Shown: positions 25,677-36,227 of the stretch, piece after piece
How positions within the stretch are numbered: position 1 is the first letter of the stretch
How the letters are laid out: every line of letters starts with the position of its first letter
Assembly (NCBI RefSeq): GCF_000003605.2
Contig: NW_003149272.1
Span: 50,976-114,975 of the forward strand
Source: Saccoglossus kowalevskii
Taxonomy: Eukaryota; Hemichordata; Enteropneusta; Harrimaniidae
Length of the DNA stretch: 64,000 nucleotides
Direction of reading: 5' to 3'
Notes under the pieces: model-generated
Told to the model about the DNA's origin: nothing
Seen by the model: the letters and a program-made list of their open reading frames with translations, nothing else
Database searches by the model: none
Program-made: the position numbers and the translations under genes

Positions 25677-25886
25677 GTACGCTCGTTTTGATAATGCTAA
25701 TTTTAATACTCAGTATCCAGAAATTGATTTTTGGTTTTTAAAATGTGCATTTGTGTGAGAAGAGAAAGTCGCATTAACCACGTGTGAGCATATTTGTAAC
25801 TGTATACCCATTCTGTAGGCATCATGCAGATAGAAATAATTTTATAATTACTTTATGAAATCGACACGTATTGATTTAACTAAAAC

Positions 25887-25892
25887 ATTAAA
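25887..25892 (+). terminator. Candidate poly(A) signal ATTAAA
   Basis: This is the commonest natural variant of AATAAA and the first credible signal after the LMO4 stop. It is placed by position and hexamer only; no downstream GU-rich element is clear. Confidence 0.3.
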
Positions 25893-28009
25893 GTGCAATG
25901 CTAAGTCATTTTCTTAGAAATGTATTAAGCCAAAGTGGGACAATCTTGATCTGATAGATCTTGCCCGATTATCACGCGCCATGACGCCGTGGCTTTGAAC
26001 TCCAGTTTGTTTTTGTTTTGTTTCACTAAAGGGAGTGAACGAAAGTTTCTTTTTTATTCTTCTTGTTCAAATTGTATTTCTAGTTCAATCTATTTGAAGA
26101 ATATCGCGATATTTTTGTAATATTTCACATACTCAAAATAGGTGATATTTATTCTGATAAAACTAATACCTTGCATCGAAATGTGTAAAGTGGCGTGTAT
26201 CGTCTGCCGTTTTTTTTTTTATTGGTTGGTGGAATTTACGTCATATTTTTTTCCCAGCACACACTAAAGCGAAAGCTAATCTTCTAAAAACTAGTTTTCG
26301 CGACTTTCTAAGCCTTGACATGCACTATTATACATATACATCATGAAAACTGTTCGCATAGTCCTCAATCCTCATCGTTTTTTTTTATTTTAACATTACT
26401 GTCCACCTTAGTTGTGTGTCAATCTGTACACAATTTCTTAATTGTTCGAATTTATTGCTGTCGTAAAAATGTCATGCAATCGGTTAATAGAAGCGAAAGC
26501 CAAACCGAATGTAAACTTAATTATAGTTTATTAATATTTGCAATATTAAAAATTCGTGTTGTGACACGAATAATTAAAACAAGGTGCCGTTATTTATTTT
26601 ATTTGAATTTGTTGATGGAATTCAAGTTAATTCTCATGTGCGTCAGCAATGTACCTAGCACTATGTTTCGTATATTTACGTATAAAAAAAAAACAAATCC
26701 TCTCTGATAACGATCATTGCGGTCGGCGTCACGTGACCACGGCGTGTTTTCATTTATTTGTTGCTTATAGTGTTGCATTAGCTATTTACACCCTGACACG
26801 TGCAGTCACTGACAAAACGCAACCGTTTGGGGCTTATCTTTTATATTTTTGTATAAAAATATAATGCATCTATTAAGCGACTGAAAGAAGACGCGTATTT
26901 AAAATAAAATTAACACAATAGTAATAAGGTTGCTTCTGTTTGCTGAAATTTGCTACATTATTGATTCGTGTCCTCCGTTATGTTTTGTTGAAAGCTTTTT
27001 CCACTTTCATTCTGTACAGCTGAATCCGGGGGATACAATCCCTTCGTCTTTACCCACCTATATGGTGCGCTTGTATTTAAATCGTTTCAGCATACGTTAT
27101 TTCTCGTTGGTTCCATATAATGTATACAGACCACTTTTCCTTATTAATGTTACTACTACGAGTATTTTCACTGTTGTCATGGAGAGAATGGGAACGGACT
27201 TCGATTCCAAGTATATTGGACGTGTTTATTGATTTATCAACATAAATGATGATGGCAATCGTTCCTTTTTTGTTACAAAAAGGCCAAATAAAGCATTTTT
27301 CCTTATCTATCAATATGCGTTTCCACGTTATTTTTTTCATCTAGAGCCGCATTTGTCACCGGTTGCATTTGCTGTAATGTCCACCGTTCCACGAACGTCG
27401 TTTTCATTTGTTTCAGAATACTCCCACTCCCAACCCTTAATTGACATCATATACTAGGCATATTAATGAAAGCCGGTTGCGGACTCTCCTTAAGTTATTC
27501 CAATACGATTTAAGTGTAACTGGCATTAATCCCCTTTTTCTGGAATACCTTATTGCTCGATTGAACTTCCATCGTAAATCTCCAGATTGTCTCATACCAA
27601 TTAAGCAATGCACAGGATGCGATACCAATTGAAACCTTAAGGATGCAATATTTTCGAATTTACTAAAAATAAAGTGATCTTTGTCCGATAAATAGGAAAT
27701 GTGGGACCTTGAATCTTTCTCCTATGACTTAATCGGATATATTCTGTAGAGAGGACGTAACGAGAACAGTGTGTTTTAATGAGGTGGGCACAGTATACGG
27801 ATGATTTGATGCGAAGTGTATGGAATGGGTGCAAGCGCCACTCTCCGTGGACGCAAGTATGACATCATACTCAGAGGTCACATGACAAAGCATTGTCAAC
27901 ATAATTTGCGCGTAATTGAACGTGAATTTACGCTAATATTACAATCTTCACGCAAATTTAGTACACACAAAACAATGTAACCTGATGGTGTAAATACGGA
28001 CTTGTTACT

Positions 28010-28037
28010 TGTGTGTGTGTGTGGGGGGGGGGGGGGG
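28010..28037 (+). repeat. GT repeat running into a 15-base G tract
   Basis: About six GT units are followed by 15 G residues. A long G run can form a quadruplex and is often length-variable. Confidence 0.85.
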
Positions 28038-28527
28038 TAGTGATTCTGCGCAGTATACTCGTACAATATGAAGGTGAGTTTGTTTATACGCGCTTGAGTT
28101 CCGTAACTATTGAGTCCTATTGCACTACAAAGGTCAATACACAGTGTTTTACCTGCACATACTTACATCCATTAGTAAGCACTCAAACGTTGATTAAAAT
28201 GCACAATTTATCACGTGACCCGCTAAATCATTTAACAACTCCGTGACTGAAATGTGATTTTTTTTCTCTAGATTTCATATTTAGAAGAAGTCTGACAACG
28301 TGTTAAGTTGGACTAATGTAATAATGGACAAAAGCGATTAATAACAATCGTTGCTCCATCATACAGCATGTATGATGTACGCTGCACTCGATCGGTTCTC
28401 GACACTACATCGCTGCCCGGATATACACGGGTAATCTCGATTGGTGAAAACATCGTCAGACCATTCCCTGGAGTAGACCGACGACGTCAACGTTTTTCTT
28501 CCATGAAGGGCCATCGTCTAATAGGGC

Positions 28528-28587
28528 TATACGTCGCTATGAGTCCCATATCGAACAGGACGCGGCACGACGACTGCCGCCCTTTAA
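28528..28587 (-). mobile_element. TTAA miniature transposon: one preserved end
   Basis: These 60 bases match 35427-35486 at 57 of 60 positions by my count and end at the same TTAA. The outer end reads TTAAAGGGCGGCAGTCGTCG on the minus strand. The opposite end of this copy is not recognisable. Confidence 0.7.
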
Positions 28588-29136
28588 AAACTCTGGGGCG
28601 ATGGCAGAATCTGGAAAAAATGCACAGGAAAATACATTCAAATTATAATCTTGCAGGGGTCAATAACTACTAACAGAAACAAAATCTGAACGCCTAAATC
28701 TTGGGGGAAAATAAATTACAGTAGATTTACCATGGAAAGAAATATCACAAAACTATGTGAAGGAAAAATTATTTTGCACAGTTAATTCTACCATCACTCC
28801 TCAGAGTTTGTAAAGGCCCATCCCAAAATAAACTTGAATTTCACTCGCGCTGTATATATCGCAAGGGACCACATCGTACGCGGCACTGGCACTGTAGTAT
28901 TGCGTGCTGTCTACGAACATAATGCACGGCATATACGTTAATATACAAATGTATATGATGGTTCTGGAGATGATGAATTTAAATAAAAAATTGCTCAGAT
29001 ACAGTTTTGAAGAAGAAAAAAAATACATGAATAATATATTAATAAAACACCCACCCCCCACCCCACACACTCACACTAGATAGACAAAATCAAAAGAAGC
29101 TTACAGCAGAAAACAAGGTAATTAGTGTGTCTGTGG

Positions 29137-29347
29137 CGCAATGTATTCTGGGATAAACTGCCGGGAACAACAATTATAAGTACGCCATTTCCAGACGATT
29201 TTACTAATTGGCGATAGGAATTTTGAAGTGTTGCAGATATGGACCAGATTGGATAAGACCGTGTTCGAACACTTCTCCACCGATCACAAACTGAATCGGT
29301 CCTGCTGCATAGTGCAACCTGATAAAACTATCCCACAATGCACTAAC
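29137..29347. mobile_element. Candidate miniature inverted-repeat element
   Basis: TGTATTCTGGGATAAACT at the left faces a right end whose complement reads TGCATTGTGGGATAGTTT, about 200 bases apart. No coding sequence lies between. Target-site duplication is unclear, and both ends resemble degenerate Staf-like motifs. Confidence 0.35.
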
Positions 29348-32247
29348 ATTTGTGATGTATTAATATTGACAATTTAGATAATTAGTCAGAATTTCACAAC
29401 AATTGCATATTAACAATTAAAATGATAGCAGGTGATATCGCAAATTAAAATTGTATATGCTTCGATCGTTGCCGAAAAGTTAAAGTTGTACGATGTCTGT
29501 GCAGAGTACGGCGCGCATGTTTTTGAACGTAAATCCGCGCTCAGATCTTAGGTATATCGGTATTTGTACATTTTCAGGACATTATATACATATTGTTAAA
29601 AAACGTGTTTTATCGTCCACCACAGAGAACATGCCTCGTGACACCGTCAAATCGCCTGAACTTGAAATGCTATGTATTACTCTCCCCACCATCCAGCTGC
29701 TACTAAAATAAGTTGAGAGTTGTCAACATCATGGAGGATCTCAGAACTTCCAACTCGTACGATTACATATGTCAGTGTCCCTGCAAGGAAATAATTTTCA
29801 GGAATAGTGCATTATTTAGAATGGTAGAAATAAAGGATCCATTTTAATTTGGACGAGTTTGCTTTCATTTTGCTAGCAGGGATATTGCGCAAATCAAGAT
29901 GGGAGAACGAAAATTGAAAATATGAGACAGCGGCGACATATTCACAGCTCCGGGCGTTCTCTACGCTATCCACGAAAGAGTTGGCATTTTGTGGTGCTGT
30001 CGAGTGCATTTACGGCGAAACAATCATCCGTAGCGTTCGTTGTAAGACAATTTTCTCAAACTCAATTCTTTAGGTTGTGTGCAGATTGAACTGCGCGCCT
30101 TGTTTTATGGGCGTCCACTGTATATGCTATTTGCGCGTAATATACTATACTGAAGGCTGATTTCACAATAGCCGCGGGCTCCGACGGACCCACGTGTTAA
30201 CACAGCTCAAAAAACCGTGGAAAGAAGCTAAAAAGGCCGACATGGCATGCACATATCCATAGCATTTTATCGAATAGCGACGACATTTCACATAACGTGC
30301 CGAGGTGTAAAAAATAATTGCGTGCCCCTCATGAAATTAAGGGCCCAAATTGAACTATATTTCATTTGTGAAAATGGAACTTTTGGGAAATGAATCGGTC
30401 TGTTTAAGACCAGAGGGTCAATTGCTAGGTTGAGTCATATGGGGTGGTAATTACCTTTGCCTATGAATTATAGCTACGTTCTAATGGAACTCTCGTTTTG
30501 CTTTCGGCGGAACACGACACAAAAGACACATGGAGGACTTTTCTTGTTATTTGTGCCAGCTACTTTGTAAACCCGCTCACTCTTGGTATTGACAACTTGA
30601 CAGTGTCGGTTAAAAGGGTGGAAGACATAACTCTATCTGCTGCTAACAAGGGCGCTTATCAACGTGAATCCCTGTCAGACAGTAAGAAAGCTACCTTAAT
30701 TGGCTTAGCTCGGAGACGCGTCCCGTTTCAAAAAAAAAATCAACGTTCAATAATAACCACCATTCCGTGTTGTCGAATCTTCAAGAAGACGATTCTGTTT
30801 TTTAATCGGCGTGGATATTTCTTCAATTATAGAGGCTAAGGAGATATTTGCCACATATGCGCCACTTAAGGGCGTTCACACTTTTCAAAAAAAACAAATT
30901 GCCTTAAGCAGACACTCTCAGTTCTTTTGAGTCCGTCTTAAAGGAGGTCTCTTGACTGATCACCTGGTTGTCATGGTGAAATAATCTGATCCGCATCCCG
31001 TTTAATTCACGTGATCACTTCCACGCTACCTTAAATCACCTGTTTATCGACACCCGTATTAATTTGGTTTGAAAAATATGGTCATTTGCTCAGCGATGGA
31101 TTGAAATTGGCAATTATTGCCCAAAATACTTGATTAATGAGGTGTCGGTGTACAATAGTAAACAGTCCAGCTGCCGTTTATCGACAGACAATGAAGCGAA
31201 ATGAAACATTTCTGGATCAATGACCATTTTCGCAGGTCAGGTCATCACTTCACGTGACGTTTTTGGCGCCTTTTTCGTGTCGTCTTATGGAAATAAATCA
31301 ACCATTGATTTTTTTCCGAGATGAGAGGCCTGCTATTTTCGTCTGTTGATAAATAAAGATATCAAAACACGTAGATTATCCCTCGCCACCATTTCCCACC
31401 AAAATTTGTGCTTTACGCGCGTGTCACGTAGAACACGACCAAATGTCCGTTTTCTTGTCATTCATGGTCGACTTCTACGTGGCCATTTACGAAATACATT
31501 ACAAACTTGGAGCGAAATGCAATTACGAGCCGAAATAAACACAGAAACAAGTAGAGTGATAACCTTTGACCCGTAGAACACCGTGGCTGCGAGAATAATT
31601 GTTTTTTTCTTGTCTTAATTCGGTTTATTCTGCGTCCGTCACAGATCTCGTCGTTTTATATCGATGACGACAGTGATGGATGTACGCTTCGGTACTACGA
31701 TGTGTTTTGTTATGCTTGCCCGCTTCACTTCGATTGATGGTTCATAGCGTGACCGTGCGACATACTGCTCGGCTTCAGCTCAATTAAACCTCCGATTCTC
31801 ACTCAACCATGACTTTGTATTGCGTCGACTACTACATCTCCCTTGTATGTATACACACAGCAAATATGAGTTTACTCCTTAAGACAACGTTTGCTCAACG
31901 TGCTAAGTGTCAGCACGTACGTGAGCGATGGATAGATGGGTAAGCAGAGAGAGAGAGAAAAAAAAATCGTCTTCCCTGCTAATGGGGTTTGCAGAATCGT
32001 TTGATCGTAGAAGGTGGTGACGGTTAAATTGAAAACACTGCGGCTTTTAACATGCTCCGTCGCAAATAAAAGCCATTAAACACTCGCTGGTAACGCAGAT
32101 GGAAAAAGAAAGAGAAAAAAAGCTGCTCCATTGCATTTTCTAATTTCCTTTTACGCGAAGATAAGAGCAAAATACGGCACAGGCTGTGTTTTTTAGATAT
32201 TAACTGGGCCAATTAAATATGAAATAAACAATGTAATCGAGTTGATA

Positions 32248-32460
32248 ATGCCCCATCGAATACAAACAGCAATGAGCCATCTCGCCTATCTGATGTATGC
32301 AGCATTGTTGATTGTAGGGGTTTGCCACGTAATTAACCCGGGGCACATCGATAAAACGAAAATTAGATTGATAAGGAACGAAATTAACAATGATAGAGAG
32401 AAATTAACACGCAGTTTGATGTATGATTTCATATCATTTCTTGCTCATAATAGGAACTAA
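32248..32460 (+). CDS. Hypothetical 70-residue ORF with a hydrophobic N-terminal segment (doubtful)
   Basis: ATG with A at -3 opens a 70-residue frame. Residues about 10-30 are hydrophobic (HLAYLMYAALLIVGV), like a signal peptide or membrane anchor, and the remainder is basic and helix-prone. I recognise no family and see no clear neighbouring splice sites or promoter. AT-rich DNA readily gives frames of this length, so chance is the leading explanation. Confidence 0.1.
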   Translation: MPHRIQTAMSHLAYLMYAALLIVGVCHVINPGHIDKTKIRLIRNEINNDREKLTRSLMYDFISFLAHNRN

Positions 32461-33180
32461 ACGAGCAGGCGTTATTTTGTCGGAATCCGGCGTTTCCTGG
32501 ATATTGTGATATTAGTTGCTAAGATTTAATATGCCAGATTGCCCGTTTCGTCACGTTCGACCCATGCGGCTCAGCATATGAAGCGACAGACAATCCAACT
32601 CCTCCATCAGTTTCATTTACATCGGGTTTGATTGAGTAGGGTATTTACTGTATATTTGTCTTACAGTTGTCTTATTTGTATTGTACTGGCATGCACCATG
32701 GAATGCGGACGTTATTGATTGCAATCGGATGAACTACTTCCAATTATCTGGTTTAAAATTGAACTTGTTTGAAAAGTCCTTATTCGTCGTACAATCTCGT
32801 GCTATAATTGTGTCGAATCCATTATACGATATTTTGGACATACTCGCTGCCTTTTTTTCACATGTGCACCGTGGCGAGGTAGGCACACCCGAGACTGTCT
32901 GTTTCGGCTCAGATGTTATCGCCGAGTAAAAAGGTCAAGGTGCAGATTCGGAAAAGTTCATTAAATCAAGAATGACTCCGAAACAGGTATCCCAGGGCAA
33001 GGGGATATTTCTCCAGAGGTGCACTGTGACACCAGGGTCAGGCTAGGAGTCTGTAATACCGACTGTGGTTATCCCATTGTTGGAAGGGGAGAGGAAAGGC
33101 AAAGGAAGAGCCAATCACACGGTGTGTATAATTTGGTCTGAAAAGTATGTTAGAACTCATTTAAAATTTCACGTGTTCAT

Positions 33181-33198
33181 CGCGGTGTATTATGGGTA
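33181..33198 (-). promoter_or_regulatory. Staf/ZNF143-like site (one mismatch)
   Basis: On the minus strand it reads TACCCATAATACACCGCG, fitting the consensus except at the S position. Confidence 0.25.
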
Positions 33199-33462
33199 AA
33201 CGAGACTAACCGAATACACATCGTACATGAACGTTCTCGGAGTTTCTGACTTTCTGCCAAAATCAGAAAAATGGGGAAGCAGACACATGCACAATACCGT
33301 CAACGTTGCAATAGTTTTAATTCATGTGCGTATGTGACTACCGCATTCTAAACACTTAATCGAAACATAAGTGTTCTTTTGTTTTGTTTTTTGTTTTTTT
33401 TATTTAGATTTCATTACCTCTACATTATTAATGAAGCCTTATGTGCGCGGTGTTACTTTCAT

Positions 33463-33680
33463 GGAATGATGACATCAAAATGACTGATACACAGAGAATT
33501 GTGACGTCAAAATGACTGATACACAAAGAATGATGACGTCAAAATGACTGACACACAGAAAAAGGGTGACGTAAAAATGACTAATACACAGAAAAATTAT
33601 GACGTCAAAATGACTGATACACAGAAGAATGTTGATGTCATAATGACTAATACACAGAGGAATTGTGACGTCAAAATGAT
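33463..33680 (+). repeat. Seven-unit 32-33 bp tandem repeat carrying CREB/ATF sites
   Basis: Each unit begins with TGACGTCA or a one-base variant, followed by AAATGACTGATACACAGA and a variable AT-rich end. The octamer starts at 33470, 33502, 33534, 33567, 33600, 33633 and 33666, a spacing of 32-33 bp. Four of seven are the perfect palindrome TGACGTCA (33502, 33534, 33600, 33666). Units have diverged most outside the octamer and the AATGACTRAYACACA core. Confidence 0.9.
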
Positions 33681-34919
33681 TTTTGGGCGTTCGCAGTCAG
33701 AAAATTAAAAAGCAAAGTTAAGAAAATAAATTTGAAACTTGAAAAAATATGAATAAAATAAAAAAATGGATTATTACAAGAATAAAAAAGAAATTAGTTG
33801 AGCCCAATAAGATCTGACTTTAATCATATTGAGTGCAGCTTGTGCTGATTTCATTTAATAAAGTAATAATAAAAACCTGACAAATAATTCAACAATTCAA
33901 ATTTTATTTTTACTATGTGTCTCCAGTGCGGTAAAATGCGGTTATTAACCAACATTCTTGCCTGTGCTGCCTTCCCCAAATCAGTGTAACGGCATCAATT
34001 CAGGACAACTTACAGTGGACTGAAAACACTGGGGGATCCAGAAATTCGTTAAGGGGCGCGCGCTCCTATTGACGTGGCCGAAATAGACCTCCGTTGGGCT
34101 GGGTTTGTCAATTGATTTGTCAATTTCTTTTTCTTTTCTTTATTTGCGGGCTGAAAGAGGGGACACGCCTCTCCCTAAATCCGTGCATGAAAAGGGTCAA
34201 TATTGCAAAGGTTTTAATTTACAAGGTGACGTACATGTCATGTGATTTCACTATAAAATATAATTTAAACAGAATTGGAAACATTTTATCTTGATCTGTA
34301 ATAAACACTACTCTCGAAGTGAGAACATACTTAGGCATGTCAATGACACACAACACTCCCATTTTAAAATCGCACATTCGAACCATCACATTCTACGAGC
34401 ATACTAGTATTTATTTTGTTGTTTCCAAATCGTTCTCTGATTTTAACACAAGTTGTTAACTTTTGTTTGAATTTACCCCAATACGAAATATTTCTGTCTG
34501 ACAAAATCCAAAATCAACAATTATTATGTAATGGCAATTTCCATAGGAATCAATGTTGAGGCGTTATTTCATAAATACAATATTTATCGCTATGGCAACC
34601 ATGAGTACCCATCTATATCTACATAGGATTGTTTCACCATATGTTACTGAACACAATTGCGATATGAAGAGAATTAGTTACCATAGGGACAATGGTGAAT
34701 TGTTCAATCAATTTCATAGATGTTTGACTAATGTTTGCGTTAAAAGTAATTCGGTGACCACATTTTTTTGCATCTGAGTTTTGTTAACAGCGAAACAAAC
34801 ATTGCCAAAGTGAAGGGCTGTCGGTTTCTTTACAATATTTTGCGCATTATTTAAAGAGCTATTGGATAATCTGAAAACACAAAAAGACTGAAAAGTGCTA
34901 TCATAATATTATGATGGAA

Positions 34920-35338
34920 TTAATTTGCACTGAGAGTGAAATCGCCACTCATCGCGATGTGTCGTGCTCGAAATGGGCCTCGGTCTCGTGCGACGTACAA
35001 CATCTGCAATAGCAATGCGTTCAATGCGAGATCCCGCGTCAAGGGCGCGGGTCGTATGTCTGCCGCACAAGTTAAAGGATTTGGTTTAGAACTTGAATTT
35101 ATTTTTAATAGCTCATTGTCAAAATACCGATCATTCAGAGTGGATTATCCTTACTTCATCAAAACTCATCATCGTCAAATGCATATGACGTTTTGACGCA
35201 GCTATGACCTTCGCGTGTCTTGTTTTTACGTTCGATCATGATTTCACGCATAACCCGGGATCTCGCAGTGAACGAGAAATGGCCTATTGTCTGCTTACAC
35301 GAAATTCGAATGCGCTCTACACGGCGGCAGTGAATTAA
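34920..35338. mobile_element. Degenerate TTAA-bounded miniature transposon (about 420 bp)
   Basis: The left end TTAATTTGCACTG faces a right end whose complement reads TTAATTCACTG. Inside, facing sequences are similar: GCGAGATCCCGCG near 35026 and, inverted, GCGAGATCCCGGG near 35255. The left arm (CGCCACTCATCGCG, CTCGAAATGGGCCTC) resembles the arms of the copies at 35354 and 41322. It has no coding capacity. The boundaries are inferred. Confidence 0.4.
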
Positions 35339-35353
35339 ACAAAAATAACAAAA

Positions 35354-35486
35354 TTAAAGCGCGGTGGTCGTCGCGCAGCGCGTGTTCGAATTTCATGTAA
35401 ATAAACAATGTATTTTACACGCGTTGTATACGTCGCTATGAGTCCCATATCGAGCAGGACGCGGTGCGACGACTGCCGCCCTTTAA
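35354..35486. mobile_element. 133-bp TTAA miniature inverted-repeat transposon
   Basis: The left end TTAAAGCGCGGTGGTCGTCG and the complement of the right end TTAAAGGGCGGCAGTCGTCG differ at few positions, and the inverted similarity extends about 30 bp. A TTAA sits at each edge, fitting superfamilies that target TTAA (piggyBac, Kolobok). It is nonautonomous with no ORF. The right 60 bp recurs at 28528-28587. Confidence 0.75.
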
Positions 35487-35830
35487 AATGCAGTTAATCA
35501 ATAACGCGTTTACAGTTTGTAACCAAGAAGAGGATGATAGGACGTCATTGCAGGAACGGTCTTTGTCTGAAACGTTGCGTTTTGGCGGGAAACGCTTGAG
35601 TGGAGGCGTTAAAACTGTGACGACTGCGTTAATTTCAATGACATTCCCACTGCAACCCAGTCCTGTAGCGATAAGTATTACGGTTTATATCTGCTATTAA
35701 TCAAACTACTTCTCTTGAGATGACTTCAACTTTCCTGGGAATATTTTGTCATTTTTGGTTAATACAACATCGGTATTTAATATTCAAACATTCACGTTAT
35801 ACTAAATAATACGTCAAATAAATCAAATTC

Positions 35831-35832
<2 letters not shown>

Positions 35833-35863
<31 letters not shown>
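35833..35863 (+). repeat. 31-base A run
   Basis: Uninterrupted poly(A). It could be the tail of a retroposed sequence, but no SINE or processed gene is recognisable upstream and no target duplication was found. Confidence 0.9.
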
Positions 35864-35864
<1 letters not shown>

Positions 35865-36209
35865 ATTCACACACACGTGGCAGTGGATGGATGGACCACG
35901 ACATAAAGTGGTTGATCGGCCCCTTCCGTCATCGGGGTAAAATGAACGAGACTACGTGCACGGTTTATCAACGTTTGGACCGTGCTGGGTCAACAATTTC
36001 AAATAACTTCGACTGATCCGTTTTCTACTCAGCATGCTGTTATACATTTACAGTGACGGCTGCTAGTATATTCGATGTAGTTGGGTCTGGAAATGGGAAA
36101 AAAACAAGGCGACTCGGAGAGTGAGTTAAAGTGTAGCCCCGGGGTGGGCATCTACAAATTCATTATCCCTTACCGATAGTCTAATTAGTCATTACTCACT
36201 TACATTAAC

Positions 36210-36227
36210 CGCAGTGCATGATGGGTA
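36210..36227 (-). promoter_or_regulatory. Staf/ZNF143-like site (full match)
   Basis: On the minus strand it reads TACCCATCATGCACTGCG, matching every position of YWCCCRNMATSCMYYRCR. No gene starts nearby. Confidence 0.35.

Larger units (their letters stand above)
25014..25910 (+). other. LMO4: LMO4 3' untranslated region (3' end approximate)
   Basis: The UTR starts after the TAG at 25011-25013. Its end is inferred from an ATTAAA poly(A) signal at 25887-25892, because no AATAAA occurs nearer. About 0.9 kb would be a usual size for this gene. The stretch carries a Pumilio-type TGTAAATA at 25426-25433 and a perfect 8-bp hairpin with a 4-base loop at 25657-25676. AATAAA hexamers at 26903 and 27287 are alternative ends. 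Confidence 0.45.
25911..33460. other. Downstream intergenic DNA, no supportable gene
   Basis: Both strands show only short, AT-driven open frames. Contents are a GT/polyG tract at 28010-28037, transposon remnants at 28528-28587 and 29137-29347, TCACGTGA sites at 26729, 28211, 31007 and 31250, a GA-rich tract near 31948, and a small ORF with a hydrophobic start at 32248-32460 (see findings). Confidence 0.6.

Noticed and set aside
26315-26707. 130-codon plus-strand frame
   Set aside because: Biased AT-derived composition, no start context, no domain and no splice support.
35833-35863. Poly(A) run as the tail of a SINE or processed pseudogene
   Set aside because: No A/B box, tRNA-like head, target duplication or recognisable gene lies upstream.
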